Source of the DNA: Fragilariopsis cylindrus CCMP1102 | Lineage: Eukaryota > Bacillariophyta > Bacillariophyceae > Bacillariales > Bacillariaceae | Length of the DNA: 64,000 bases | NCBI GenBank assembly: GCA_900095095.1 | Contig: FMBT01000357.1 | Location: forward strand, 124,001-188,000 | Direction of reading: 5' to 3' | In this document: positions 19,901-30,647 of the stretch, one piece after another | How the letters are laid out: every line of letters begins with the position of its first letter | Position numbering within the stretch: position 1 is the stretch's first letter | Made by a program: the position numbers and the translations under genes | The notes under the pieces: generated by a model | What the model was told of the DNA's origin: nothing | Databases searched by the model: none | Seen by the model: the letters and a program-made list of their open reading frames with translations, nothing else

Positions 19901-22440
19901 CAGGCAAGAAACTGCTTATTCCTCCATATATGCCCGGTGCGTATGTGTATGGGGTTCCCGGTGGAAGCACCAACAGTATCGAAAAACCCAGAACATTCGA
20001 TGCACTGTATTTGAGACCTAATGACGGTGGAGGTGGACACTTCGTGTACAACATCAGCACCAAGCAAAGGAATTCAGTACCAAGAGTAATAGGACTTGAA
20101 GGAAAGGGTATTCCAATGACAAGTGACATCATTGCAACTATCAATGAACAAGGCAAAAGTGAAGGCCAACCGGATGGACTAATCTTTGGCGACATGGATA
20201 ACCTAACAACCATCCTCGACCTAGAACCAAGTAATGAAGAGGGTGAAGAGCCCGAGTTTGATGACGATGATGCATCAGACCAGTCCTACAATCCACAGGA
20301 TGATGACGACAGTGTACCCAATGGCGACCATGACATGAACCCAAATCAATATGATAATGAGGAAGCAGGAGTGGTTGAAGATATTGCACCAGACGAACCA
20401 ATCGCTGACGATGATGACCCCATGCTTGAAGAGCTCAATGTGGTTGAAGAAGAAGACGTCGTTGAAGAATACGTTATCGATGAGATCGATGAGGTTGATG
20501 ATGAAGGCCCGGACCCAGGTTCGGACCATGAAGGCTCGGACCCAGGTTCGAACCCATCTGAAGAAGAAGACGAAGACCGACCAAGGATGGAAGGTTTGGA
20601 TGGCGACTACTGGAACAGGAAGGGCGAAGCTAACTACTGCCTATCCATTATAAAAGGATTTGGCAACTTGGAAGCAACCTTGTCAACCCCACAGTACGGA
20701 TTCAAAAAAGGACTAACTGTATTTGGTGGTCCAGGGTACGACGCGACTATTAAGGAGCTAGATGAAAATCTGATTGGTAGAGACGTGATACAAATGCTGC
20801 ACCCAAGTTCAGTGACTTATGATATGTTCAAGCTATCACTAAGTTACCTTATGTTCCTCAAGAGGAAGAGATGTGGTACGATCAAGGCACGAGGTTGTGC
20901 AGACGGCCGGTCGCAGAGGGACTACATCACCAAAGACGAATCAAGTTCACCCACAGTGAAAACACAAGCCCTTATGGTCAGTTCCCTAATTGACGCGATT
21001 GAAAGGAGGTGTGTTGTGATTGGAGATATCCCTGGAGCATTCCTCCAGGCTGATTATCCACAAGAAGAAGGCAAAGAGTGTTACATTAAGTTTGAAGGGG
21101 TTATGGTTACTATGATCTGCGAAATCAAACCCGAATACACGAAGCTCATTAAAACAAATAAGAAAAGTGGCAAGCAGTGGTTAGTAGGCAAGGTTACGAA
21201 AGCAATATACGGAACACTCCTCGGTGCTAGACTATTCTATGACAAGCTCAGAGCATTCCTGGAATCAATTGGATTCACAGTGAACGATTACGATGAATGT
21301 ACATTCAACTCCATGATTGAAGGGAAGCAGTGTACTATACAATTCCATGTGGATGATCTAAAGATGTCCCATGTGACACAGTCAGTACTGGATGATGTCA
21401 TTGACAAGTTGAACAAGGAATTCGGAGTGAACAAGAAGATATCCGCAAGTTATGGAAAGATCCATGAGTACTTGGGGATGACCATTGATTACTCTGAAGA
21501 TGGCATTGTGAAGTACACAATGTATGATTATTTGGAGGACATCATAGTAGAGGCACCGGATGATATGGATGGCAAATCAGTAACAGTTGCAAGTGATCAC
21601 CTTTTCACAGTTAATGAGGAGTGTGAAAAACTGGACCCTGAGGTTGCAGATTACTACCATCGAACAGTCGCAAGGCTGTTGTTTGCAGCTAAGAGGGCTC
21701 GTCCCGATCTGCAGACAGCTGTTGCATTCCTATGCACCAGAGTTGCGTCACCAGACAAGGACGATTACAAGAAGCTAGCCAAGGTAATAAGATATATCAG
21801 AGAAACTATCCATCTCCCACTTGTGTTGGGATGGGATGAATCTGGAAGATTGACATGGAGTATCGATGCATCGTTTGCTGTCCACATGGACATGAAGAGT
21901 CATACCGGATACTGTCTAACGATGGGAAGAGGATCTGTCGTTTCAGGTTCAATCAAACAGAAGCTTACGACTAGGAGCTCAACTGAATCAGAACTAGTGG
22001 GTGTTGATGATACCATAACGTTTATTGAATGGATTAGTTTATTCATGAAATGCCAAGTTAAAAACTACCCTGATAGTGATCCTCTGAAACTATTGGGAAC
22101 CAAGGTCCTCGCACTACAGGACAACACCAGCACCATCAAGTTAGCACGAAATGGACGCAGGTCATGTGGACAAAGAACTCGACACATCAATATTAGATAT
22201 TTCTATATCACAGATAAGATTAATGATGGTACAGTTGTTATGTCATATTGTCCAACAAAGGAAATGGTATCAGACTATTTCACCAAGCCCTTACAGGGGT
22301 CACTGTTCAGATTGCACAGGAATGCTATCATGGGAGTGTCGCAAGCCGATTACAACTGGTATGAAGAACAATACAAGGAAGCTAAGAAAGCATCGAAGCT
22401 ATTAGCAGATAAGCTCTTAGCAGAAACTAATGCAGCATAG
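19880..22440 (+). CDS. pol: Outer element ORF2 part 3: reverse transcriptase and RNase H
   Basis: The frame is open from 19732 but is meaningful from about 19880 (RQIVTGKKLLIPP). An acidic Asp/Glu-rich linker spans about 20240-20590. RT begins near 20740 with KARGCADGRSQRDYITKDE and VIGDIPGAFLQADY (catalytic Asp), then FHVDDLKMSH near 21340-21370 (catalytic VDD). RNase H has Asp in WSIDASFAVHMDMKSHTG, Glu in TRSSTESELVG, Asp in LQDNTSTIKLA and Asp in MVSDYFTKPLQG. The KARGCADGR and QDNTS forms are typical of diatom copia elements. There are no internal stops, so apart from the C-run shift this domain looks functional. Confidence 0.92.
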
Positions 22441-22491
22441 AGAGCTGAGTACATTGATATATATGCGACCATATACGACAATGTAGGAGTG

Positions 22492-22739
22492 TGTTGGGAA
22501 CTGAAGTAGTTCCTACTAGATACTGCGTTACTAAAATACGCATCGAATCGTAGCCCCACTATCTGTGTACTGTTGATACAGTAACAGCGTGTGTGGCATC
22601 ATTGCAATGATATCATCATCTACTTGATATCATTGTTATTTATAAACTTAACATTATAAGAGAATTTTACTTATTTCTTTTATTAACTGCTTCTGGTTGT
22701 TCTATGCATTTAGCACGTAGATTAGCTTAGATTATAACA
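22492..22739 (+). repeat. Outer element 3' LTR
   Basis: 248 bp, identical by eye to 10307-10554, followed by the target duplication CTACA. The sequence before it (GTAGGAGTG) is only a weak polypurine tract. Confidence 0.95.
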
Positions 22740-23218
22740 CTACACACCTTTCAACTGACTGTACACATAAATGTACACATAAATCCTATTAAAAATGGAA
22801 CATTCACTTAGTTCATGACTTTACTAGGTTCACTCTACTGTATGGAGGGCAGGATATCATGTCAGTCATTATTACTGCAGGTGCTGTGTTCTACTAGGTT
22901 GTTCACTGCAGGTACTGCATTTAGGACCTAGCTGTGCACTCAGATAGGTTTTTTATAGACACAATACAGCTTTCAAAAAGTAATATGTAACTTTGTTTCT
23001 AGTACTATATTAAATGTATATTATGCATTTCTGTTCCCTGTTTTATGAGCTGCTTAGAGTATCTCCATGACACCGTCATAGTAACACTGTTCCACTTTCT
23101 CTAATTGTTGATTTGATACGATGCGATACGATACGATACGCAGCCCACATGCCTCCTATTCTTTTTTCATTTTCATTTTCATTGTTATTTGTTTTGTTGT
23201 TCCAACAGACTTATTTCC
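22740..23218. other. Intergenic, no gene seen
   Basis: The stretch lies between the retrotransposon and the stop of the next minus-strand gene. It has short direct repeats (TTCACTGCAGGTACTGCATTTAGG-like and ACTAGGTT-like) and a GATACGATACGATACG run near 23116. It should contain the 3' untranslated region of the minus-strand gene. Confidence 0.5.
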
Positions 23219-25792
23219 TTAATTCGCTTTCTGCTCCTGAGCACCACCATCGTTGGCGGTGGTGTTGTTTTCGTCACAATAGTGTAACCGATGCCAAATT
23301 TTATCAAAGAAGACTTTTCTCCAACCGGGTTCTAATCGTGCAGCACGTGCTTTTTCAATTTTAAGTTGAACCAATTGATCCTTAATAACATCAGGACATT
23401 TACGACATTTTAACAGATGCGCATGAATGTTTTGACTTGTTGAATTCGTTGACAGTGATTTGCTTGATACCGGAAAGTATTTACCTAATCCAGCATGACC
23501 ATTACAATGCCGACATTGGAAACCAGGATATCCAACGGGACCCTTAGAGCGTGCAACAAATCGATCAGCTTCTGTAAATAAACATGGTTCAACTTGACGC
23601 ATTAAACCGTATACATACGGTGGGATCATATCAACATCATTCGAATAAACGATATGACCACCTAAGGAATGTAGATGTACTTCTTGCCGTTGACGTTGTT
23701 CCTCTGTTAATGGCTGAGGTTGTTGCTGTTGCCGGTCTTGTTTATTCGATGAAGATTTCGACGGAGGAGAGAGAGGAGAAGATTGATTATTGATCCCGTT
23801 GTTACTACCATCCATCATCATCATCATCATTCGTTGTTGTTGCTGTTGGTGTTGATGATCCATCATGTTCATGTTCATATTCATATTCATATTCGTGTTC
23901 ATCGACGACATCATCATATTTGCTTGATGATGACGATGGCGACGAGCAGCAGCCATCGCCATTGGTCCATGACCCGCAAATCCCCCGTGATGATGAGGTG
24001 AATGAGGAGGATGATGTCCCATCGTGGACATATTAGAAGGCATGGGCATGTGTGACGACGATGACATAGGCGACATGCTGTTGTGAGAAGACATCATACT
24101 GGAATAGGAAGAAACAGAATGCTCGTCTTGATCCATGGAAGCACCGATACTGTAGCTTCTACTATTCATAGAAAGAAGCGCAGCGGATGGTTGTTGACCC
24201 TTGTTGTTGTTAGATAGAGTCGATTTCTTGCAGATCTCTTCGTGTGTACATGCTTCTTCGTAAGATGAAAATGAAGCGACATTGCAATAGTCACATATCC
24301 ATTGATTACTACTGGTAGTCGTAGCCGTACCGCTGGGCGGTGGACAGCTTGAACTGGCACAACAACTGCTACCAGCACCTTGAGGACTTGTTGTTGGTGA
24401 CGATGACGATGTCATCGACATAGACGGCGACATCATCATCCCTCGACCACCAGAACTATTTGTACGATGCATCAATGGTGGTTGCATCAAATGACGAGGA
24501 GGACCCATTGATGATCCTGGATGTCCAGGAGGAGGACCGTGACGGAAAGAATGTTGAGGATGATGTGGAGGAAGACCACCACCACCACCACCTTGAGGGA
24601 ATCCGCCACCGGCACTACCATGATTATGTCCAGGAGGAGGACCGTGACGGAAAGAATATTGAGGATGATGAGGATGATACGGTGCATGTGGAGGGGGTGG
24701 CGGCGTATTCATCATACCGAAATGATGAGAAGAACGAGGGGATGGTGTTCGAAAAAATTGCTGTTGACCACCACGACCACTGTGCATTTGATGTGGTCGT
24801 GGACTCATTTGCATTGGACTCATATTATGCATAACACCCATACCCATACCCATACCCGTATTATTATTTGGATTGGGACTCATTTGATGCACTTGTGGCA
24901 TCATCATACCATTTTTGCCATTGCCACCTCGAGGAGACGAATGTTGTGGCATAGCTAAGGCACGACGTGATGACATCGATCCACCAATCCCTACTCTTGA
25001 AGTTGCATTCGTTGATGTAGGTGTTGAGGGGGTAGACGATATTGATAACGCGGCCTTTGTGTTAGGAGCAAATGATACCTTCCGTTGTTGAAGACCATCG
25101 GTGGCAGTAGCACTCGCTGCTGCTGCGTCTGTTCCTGCTGCTGCTTCGTCGTCATCTTGACCTTCTCTTGATTGTGAACGTTGTTCGTTTGGACTAGCAG
25201 GATGTTCAGATGCTTTTGGTGATCGTGTTTCCATCGATTCGAATGATGCAGCCTTCCGCACTTCATCATTTGGATCGTTTGTGCCACCAGCAGACTTTGA
25301 TTCTCTTGATTCTCTTGGGGTGTACCCATTACAACACTTGTTCGATAAGTACTGCTTCCAACGCTATTCCTGCCACCAGGACTTAAACTTGCCAAAGAAG
25401 CTAAAGCGAATGCAGAAGCTAATTCGGTAGGATCAACATTCTTTTCTTCGTATCTTGCGTCGTGATTGTTGCTCCCCTCATATTCATCATATTCATTGCA
25501 GCAACACCACCGTCGATAGTTTCCTTCCTTTCATTTACATACTTCGTTACTTCAGCTGTTAAATCATCAGTCATCTTCCTTCTTTGATGATCGGTTGAAC
25601 CAAAGCGGACAAAGAAGAGGAATTGCCACCATCATCATTACCAGATACAGCAGGATCATCATCACGATCTGATAACAATCTCTTGTTTTCTGGACTTGTT
25701 GCTTGTTCGGCCTCATCGGTTACGATGGTGGATATTCTCCTTCTCACCGCCTGATGGGCGGCATGATGATGAACTGATGTTAGCATAGGCAT
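23219..25792 (-). CDS. Disordered protein with a C2HC-like finger and a C-terminal Cys/His domain
   Basis: The gene runs from an ATG at 25792 (MPMLTSVHHHAAHQAV) to the stop at 23219. About 680 codons (25261-23219) are uninterrupted; the N-terminal 180 codons need three single-base corrections (near 25575, 25480 and 25320, the last in a C run). Most of it is low complexity: Pro/His/Gly-rich, with repeated PPHHPQHSFRHGPPPGH-type units and Met/Asn/Gln runs. Two ordered parts stand out. One is a finger near 24240-24305 (WICDYCNVASFSSYEEACTH followed by EEIC), spaced as CxxC...HxxxC. The other is the C-terminus, with GYPGFQCRHCNGHAGLGKYFP, HAHLLKCRKCP and LEPGWRKVFFDKIWHRLH, probably a zinc-binding fold. 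I recall this C-terminal pattern from diatom predicted proteins. A nuclear nucleic-acid-binding role is an inference. Confidence 0.75.
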
Positions 25793-26937
25793 CTTGAGAG
25801 ATAGTCACGGAAGAGAAATGAATACAGTTGAAAAGAGGTGCGGTCTCAGATCTTTTATGGCAGAAGATTATGTAAGATTAGAATGTCTCCTAGAGTAGTA
25901 TGAACGATGGTGCGTGATACCGTTAGGTAGGTAGTCTCCTTTTGTTTGTTTTGGATATAGTATGTTGTGATAAGAACGCACGCCGAAAATGAAGTATGAA
26001 GAGAGCAGTTTAGGAACTCCTTCGTGCAACAGTCGCCAAACCTAACTGTCTCTTACGAAAATTCGTTCTATAGCGAAGTCCAAGTTGGTGCACCTCTTTG
26101 TTATATGAATAACATATTTTAGAAAAATTGATATTTAAATTTTCCTAAAATTTCTATTATTTCGACCGTTTGTGCTGGTAAGTTGCGCAGTGACGGAGAG
26201 TTGTACTAATTGTTTTAATTTGTGAACCGTTGAAGGTAGCCTATGATAAAATTTTATCTAGGTAGTTGTAGGAGAAAAGCAAAAGATTTGGATGGAGCAC
26301 CTCACAACTCCAAGTAGGCTATATCACACTCACAAAAGGAAGTGTGTCTCCGTATATGGTAAGTAAAAAAGAATTTAGGTATGCAAAGCGTTGGAAACTA
26401 AATAGCTAAATTGTGAGAGGGGCAACACATGCGTTAGAAATCATTACATACGGCGAAAAAGTGATATGCCTTATTATAGTAATCGAACGCTCAACAGGAT
26501 TTGTTAAAATTATTACTCATGCCGTTAAATAAATCTCAACCGTTCATCCTCGGAAAGAACGGTGCGCGTTATCGTCACATAATCTCCTCCACCAGCGGCG
26601 CGCGCAAAATTCATAGGCTACCATGCGACTAGTACGACTACAGTATGTATAATATTATAATAATAGAGCTCGTCGAAAATATCAGTCCCCAAAACCGTTT
26701 TCAGTTTCACACAGCCTACTTAAGGAAGAATAATCGACGTCGAAGTCGTCGTCGTGGTTGTCTCGTCGTCGTAAACAGAGCGAAAATGTCATTCCAATAG
26801 TATCAACCCACTTTATTACGGAATTGGAGCGAAATAAATAGTCCGCTTCTATACACGAGGAAGTTTGGAAAAAGGATGCTGATTCCGTCTCACTTTTCGA
26901 GATATCAATAGAAAAAATAGAACTGAACCGTACAACG
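25793..26937. other. Intergenic between divergent genes
   Basis: 1.1 kb between the divergent genes at 25792 and 26938, so it should hold both promoters. No clear TATA box, no tandem repeat and no coherent ORF. Several GTAGGTAG and TACAGTATG motifs are present. Confidence 0.5.
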
Positions 26938-27276
26938 ATGACGAAGATTCTTATAGCTGTATTACTATTGGTGACCGGGGCTGCTGCTACTGAGTCGTCG
27001 GTCCGATCTGGCGGAAGCACCCCTTCTGATTATGTTGACTCTTCTTCGACTCTCAATCAACGTCATGAATTAAACTCAGCCCGATATCAATTAGACAATC
27101 CTAAAAATTATGGTGTTCCGCGTCATTTCCTAAGAGATAAATCAGTTAGACAAGCTGGACGACGTGCATTAATACAGAAAGAAGATAACGCTGGAACTCT
27201 CACCAAAGAATCGGCAGAAGAATTGCACAAATGGGTATCTTCTTTTCGCCCACATAAAAGTTTGCTTAGAAACTGA
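26938..27276 (+). CDS. Small secreted protein, 112 aa
   Basis: Starts MTKILIAVLLLVTGAAA, a clear signal peptide with a likely cut after Ala-17 or nearby. The mature part has no cysteine and is polar: RHELNSARYQLDNPKNYGVP, then RHFLRDKSVRQAGRR and a helix KESAEELHKWVSSF. Function unknown; it probably enters the secretory route (cell wall, vacuole or export). The start is the only ATG before the hydrophobic core. The basic FLRDKS...GRR stretch could be a processing site, but that is speculation. A related-looking N-terminus (MVKIIIAVL) heads the convergent gene at 28565. Confidence 0.6.
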   Translation: MTKILIAVLLLVTGAAATESSVRSGGSTPSDYVDSSSTLNQRHELNSARYQLDNPKNYGVPRHFLRDKSVRQAGRRALIQKEDNAGTLTKESAEELHKWVSSFRPHKSLLRN

Positions 27277-27473
27277 GCAGGAAAATAGAGGCAATAGATA
27301 AAAATAATGATAAGTTAAGTTAACCAAGTCTACTGTTGTATACATTATCTTTGTATCTGAAACTAGCCAGCTATTGTACTATATATAGAACATTCTAACA
27401 TTCATGAAGTTCAAGTCGCTCCCGACCGGTTTGACCTAGTGTATGATATGATTGATTCGCTGCAGTAGCTTCA

Positions 27474-27659
27474 GTGTTAAATCAAGCAAAAGACGAACGA
27501 CGATTCTATTGGAATGGTTGGGACGGTGCAAATCGTTGTTATCGCTTTGTAATAAACCAAGAAGCATATGTATCTTCGGAAGCTGGTACCGGAATTGAAG
27601 AAGATCTCCAACTTTGCATCGAATGGTACCTCGTCCAAAACCACTACCATAACACCTAA
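27474..27659 (+). CDS. Possible exon or small protein, 61 codons
   Basis: An open frame follows an acceptor-like GCTTCAG and encodes AKDERRFYWNGWDGANRCYR, then FVINQEAYVSSEAGTG and EEDLQLCIEWYLVQNHYHNT. Composition is balanced, with two Cys and many aromatic residues, unlike random frames here. There is no good ATG (the frame begins TTG), so it may be a downstream exon of the small secreted gene at 26938, but I could not find a phase-compatible donor. Low confidence. Confidence 0.25.
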   Translation: MLNQAKDERRFYWNGWDGANRCYRFVINQEAYVSSEAGTGIEEDLQLCIEWYLVQNHYHNT

Positions 27660-28061
27660 TATCAAAAATCATTTCATGCACTTTCAAAAAAGCATGGCAC
27701 ATACTTCTCTCAAGTTCACTATACCTGCGTAGTTGTCCTTCTTCCTTTCTTCGAATAGAGAAGAAAGCAAACTACTTGTTGTATTTGTTTCTCTTTTCTA
27801 TATCGTATAAAAACCTTACGGACTGTATGACATACTACAATATAAATATCAGATTAATCGTAGGACCTACAATTACCAACACCAATGATATATAATAGTC
27901 GAACCACCGGGATATATGACATCTAACTAGCTAGTTTCAAATACGATGATATTATCTTTGGTTAACTTAGCTTAAATTAACTTAGATTATATTATATAAT
28001 AAAATGGATAGCTTATGTACAATTCCACTGTTGTTGTTTAAATCTATTGTCTTCCTTATAA

Positions 28062-28565
28062 TTATCTGAGTTTTCTTCTCTCAAGTATTATCTCTTCTAC
28101 TAGTGTCCAATGCATAGGTGGTGGTCCACCAGAATCCATTTCAGACAATTTGTTGTGAAGTTGTTTGAAATTCAGGTCTTCGGTCGGTACATCGGTGAGC
28201 GTAGCAGCTCCAGACGAGTTATCATCTTCATTCTTCTTCTCATCATTATATGAACGCATTCCTGACATTTCTTCTTCTTCGTTACTCTCTTCTAGTACCT
28301 TCAAGAATCTTGATGATGATTTTTTTCGTAAGAAATTATTATTTGGACCAGTATCAGTATTATCTTCGGGATTATTATTCAATTGATTTGGTTCTAAACC
28401 AAACTCAGCACGACGATGATTGCGAGAAGAAGAAGAAAAACAAGAAGAGCCATTGCAATCATTATGAATGTTGCTACTTTTTCCTCGGATGGCAGTAACA
28501 TCGACCATCACCACCACCAACGTCAATGAACACAATCTCAATACAGCTATAATAATTTTCACCAT
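28062..28565 (-). CDS. Small secreted Asn/Glu-rich protein, 167 aa
   Basis: Starts MVKIIIAVLRLCSLTLVVVM, a signal peptide or signal anchor ending near residue 25. The mature part is Ser/Asn/Glu-rich with two cysteines (DCNGSSCFSSSS), an acidic middle (EESNEEEEMSG) and an ordered C-terminus (FKQLHNKLSEMDSGGPPPMH then WTLVEEIILERRKLR). No known domain. It is convergent with the small secreted gene 0.8 kb to the left. The frame is clean and the start is the first ATG upstream of the hydrophobic stretch. Confidence 0.6.
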   Translation of the reverse strand: MVKIIIAVLRLCSLTLVVVMVDVTAIRGKSSNIHNDCNGSSCFSSSSRNHRRAEFGLEPNQLNNNPEDNTDTGPNNNFLRKKSSSRFLKVLEESNEEEEMSGMRSYNDEKKNEDDNSSGAATLTDVPTEDLNFKQLHNKLSEMDSGGPPPMHWTLVEEIILERRKLR

Positions 28566-29541
28566 CGTTTTTTTTTTGTGTACAGTACAAACGAATAATT
28601 TTATCCTTCTTTATTAAAAATTGATATCTCGAATATTATAATAATAGTAAATAGTGGGAAGTAATTGCCATTCTCATTCTTATTACTGCCACATCATCAC
28701 CTCGTGTAAAAAAGTGGCCTACTGTTTTCTACAGCATCTCCTCGTGTAAAAAGTGTGTCGACTACACGTAATATCTAGCTAGGTAGGGGTGGTTGTGATT
28801 GTTGGCGATCAAGGTACGTAACACGTGTTCTAAGAATGGTATATTATAATATAAGTTACGGTTTTTGATTGATGATTACTATAGCTACGAAGAAGAAGAC
28901 GCTAAATTCGTTTTTTCCTCATCCATTCCAATTTACCTTCGCTGCTCAAGAAGAAGAAGAACCCATTTAATTTCCGGAAGAATAAATAATTCCGAATTAG
29001 GTACTGTACTAGAGGTAAAGCTGTAAAGTACGTCTATTTAGTAGTAGTTTAAAAAACATCGACGATGGAAACGTCTAAAGATGAGAACTCCTTTTATTTA
29101 TTGCTTACGTCTGTGGTTCGCAATTTGAGTTGATACTCACGTCTGAAAGGACAACGCGATTACAAAAAAACGTCGAATTGGAACTTGAACTGATAGCACG
29201 CCACGACTACCGCGACTACTACGACCAAAAACCAAGAAAACGTCGAAGTTGGTAAGCAACGCCGTAGTACGAGCGATATTCATTTCCATCTTTGTATCCA
29301 GATGGCGCGGCTGGGGATGATTGATTGATTAATTCTTCGATTGATTGATTCATTCATTCGTTGTCGACTCACTCAAACTCACTCAATACACGCGACAATC
29401 ACACAATATTAATTCATGACGTACTAGTACGACGCGACTACTGTACTACGACCAAGAAAATACATGTAGTAACGCTGTACGAGATCCATTTCCGTGTCTT
29501 CCAGACTTTTGTTCTCTTTCGTCGATTTCAATCACACAATC
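28566..29541. other. Intergenic with a diverged direct repeat
   Basis: No coherent gene. The bases near 29200-29290 and 29425-29500 share a diverged direct repeat (CGACTACTACGACCAA... ACCAAGAAAA ... GTAGTACGAG ... CATTTCC). A CTCGTGTAAAAAAGTG motif occurs twice, near 28700 and 28742. Confidence 0.45.
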
Positions 29542-29730
29542 ATGTCACATCATGACGTAGATGAATGTTCTCCTTGTTCTACGAAGTTCTTCGAAGATAT
29601 TTGCAAAGAACAATGCACAACCGTCATCTATTTGCCTATCTACATTACGTATCATGAAAACTTGGACAAGCAACATCCGACGATTGATTCTTCGATGCGA
29701 TTTAGAATACAATTTGAAAGCAAAGAATAA
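29542..29730 (+). CDS. Possible small Cys-containing protein, 62 aa
   Basis: From an ATG at 29542: MSHHDVDECSPCSTKFFEDI, then CKEQCTTVIYLPIYITYHEN and IDSSMRFRIQFESKE. Four Cys fall as CxxC...CxxxC, which would suit a small metal-binding or disulfide protein. No homology is recognised, and the length is within chance expectation, so this is a weak call. Confidence 0.25.
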   Translation: MSHHDVDECSPCSTKFFEDICKEQCTTVIYLPIYITYHENLDKQHPTIDSSMRFRIQFESKE

Positions 29731-29996
29731 TAACAACAACAACAATACAGTAATATCATAATAATATATCATACTGTACAACTCTAGTAGCTGCTTTTCT
29801 ATTGCATACTGCCTGCTTGTCGCTACTGCATGATTATCATCATCAACAATTCAGGTCAACAATAATGGTCAAGCAAGAATAAGAAAAAGAAGAAACGGAA
29901 GAAGAAAGAAGAAAGAAGAAAAAGAACAACACTAACTAAAACTGAAGATCGTAACAGTAATTGAAATTGAAATTGGCATTGACCATTGAAATAAAG

Positions 29997-30647
29997 ATGG
30001 AATACATTGTTGGCAATGTACCAAATCCACTACGGAAACAACAACAATTGGATAATAGTAAAGATCGAGAAACAGAAAAGATTAAACATCATTATGATAT
30101 TCATATATTATTATCCGTTGTACCACCACCACCACCACCACCACTAATGAGTAATTCAAGATCAAGTTCATCATCATTATTAACTACTGATTCAGTCTAT
30201 TATCGTTGTAATCATAATAATAATGATAGTAGGAATTTTGACTGGAATGATAATGATTGTGATGATACTATAACTTGTGCTAGTAATAGTAGTACTTTGG
30301 CTACTAATGATACTAATGATAATGATGTACCGAATCCTTTAAGAAGGCAGCAGCAACAAGAAGTAGATCAAGCACAAGCACAAGCACAAGCGTCAACGGT
30401 TATTACTGCTTCTACTACTGCTACTACTTGTACTGCTACTGCTACTGATTTTGACAGCGACACTGCTGCTGCTGCTACTGCTCCAAGTATAACGCAGCAG
30501 CCCAAGCTAGAAAAAGCTGTTGAGAATAATGAATACCCGTTATTGTTATCGTCGTCGTCATCCTCCTCTACTAAAAAACAACATAATAATAATAATAAAC
30601 GCCTTATATCTGGAGAACTCAAGAAAGAAAACAAAATTGTGGGATAA
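29997..30647 (+). CDS. Low-complexity hypothetical protein, about 216 aa
   Basis: The start is the ATG at 29997 (MEYIVGNVPNPLRKQQQL). The frame is open from 29961 but has no earlier ATG. The protein is mostly disordered with Pro, Asn, Thr and Ser runs (VVPPPPPPPL, STKKQHNNNNKRL). The motif VPNPLRKQQQ near the start recurs as VPNPLRRQQQQ near residue 112, an internal duplication that suggests a short binding motif. No domain, signal peptide or membrane segment. Most likely a real but unassignable gene; a chance frame through repeats remains possible. Confidence 0.4.
   Translation: MEYIVGNVPNPLRKQQQLDNSKDRETEKIKHHYDIHILLSVVPPPPPPPLMSNSRSSSSSLLTTDSVYYRCNHNNNDSRNFDWNDNDCDDTITCASNSSTLATNDTNDNDVPNPLRRQQQQEVDQAQAQAQASTVITASTTATTCTATATDFDSDTAAAATAPSITQQPKLEKAVENNEYPLLLSSSSSSSTKKQHNNNNKRLISGELKKENKIVG

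Larger units (their letters stand above)
10307..22739 (+). mobile_element. Ty1/copia LTR retrotransposon, complete, interrupted by a nested element
   Basis: The element starts TGTTGGGAAC and ends TTATAACA. Its two 248 bp LTRs (10307-10554 and 22492-22739) look identical. It is flanked by the direct repeat CTACA (10302-10306 and 22740-22744), the 5 bp duplication expected for copia integrase. The domain order Gag, PR, IN, RT, RNase H is the copia order. Without the inner insertion (13426-19182 plus one TTCAG) the element is about 6.7 kb. ORF1 encodes Gag and ORF2 Pol, in the -1 frame with a short overlap. I found no recognisable tRNA primer-binding site after the 5' LTR. Identical LTRs indicate a recent insertion. 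Confidence 0.95.

Noticed and set aside
10307-22739. An endogenous virus such as a caulimovirus or retrovirus
   Set aside because: The order IN before RT, 5 bp duplications and no envelope or movement protein fit Ty1/copia retrotransposons.
24460-24958. Plus-strand frames rich in His, Thr and Asp
   Set aside because: They are antisense readings of the repeat-rich part of the minus-strand Cys/His-domain gene.
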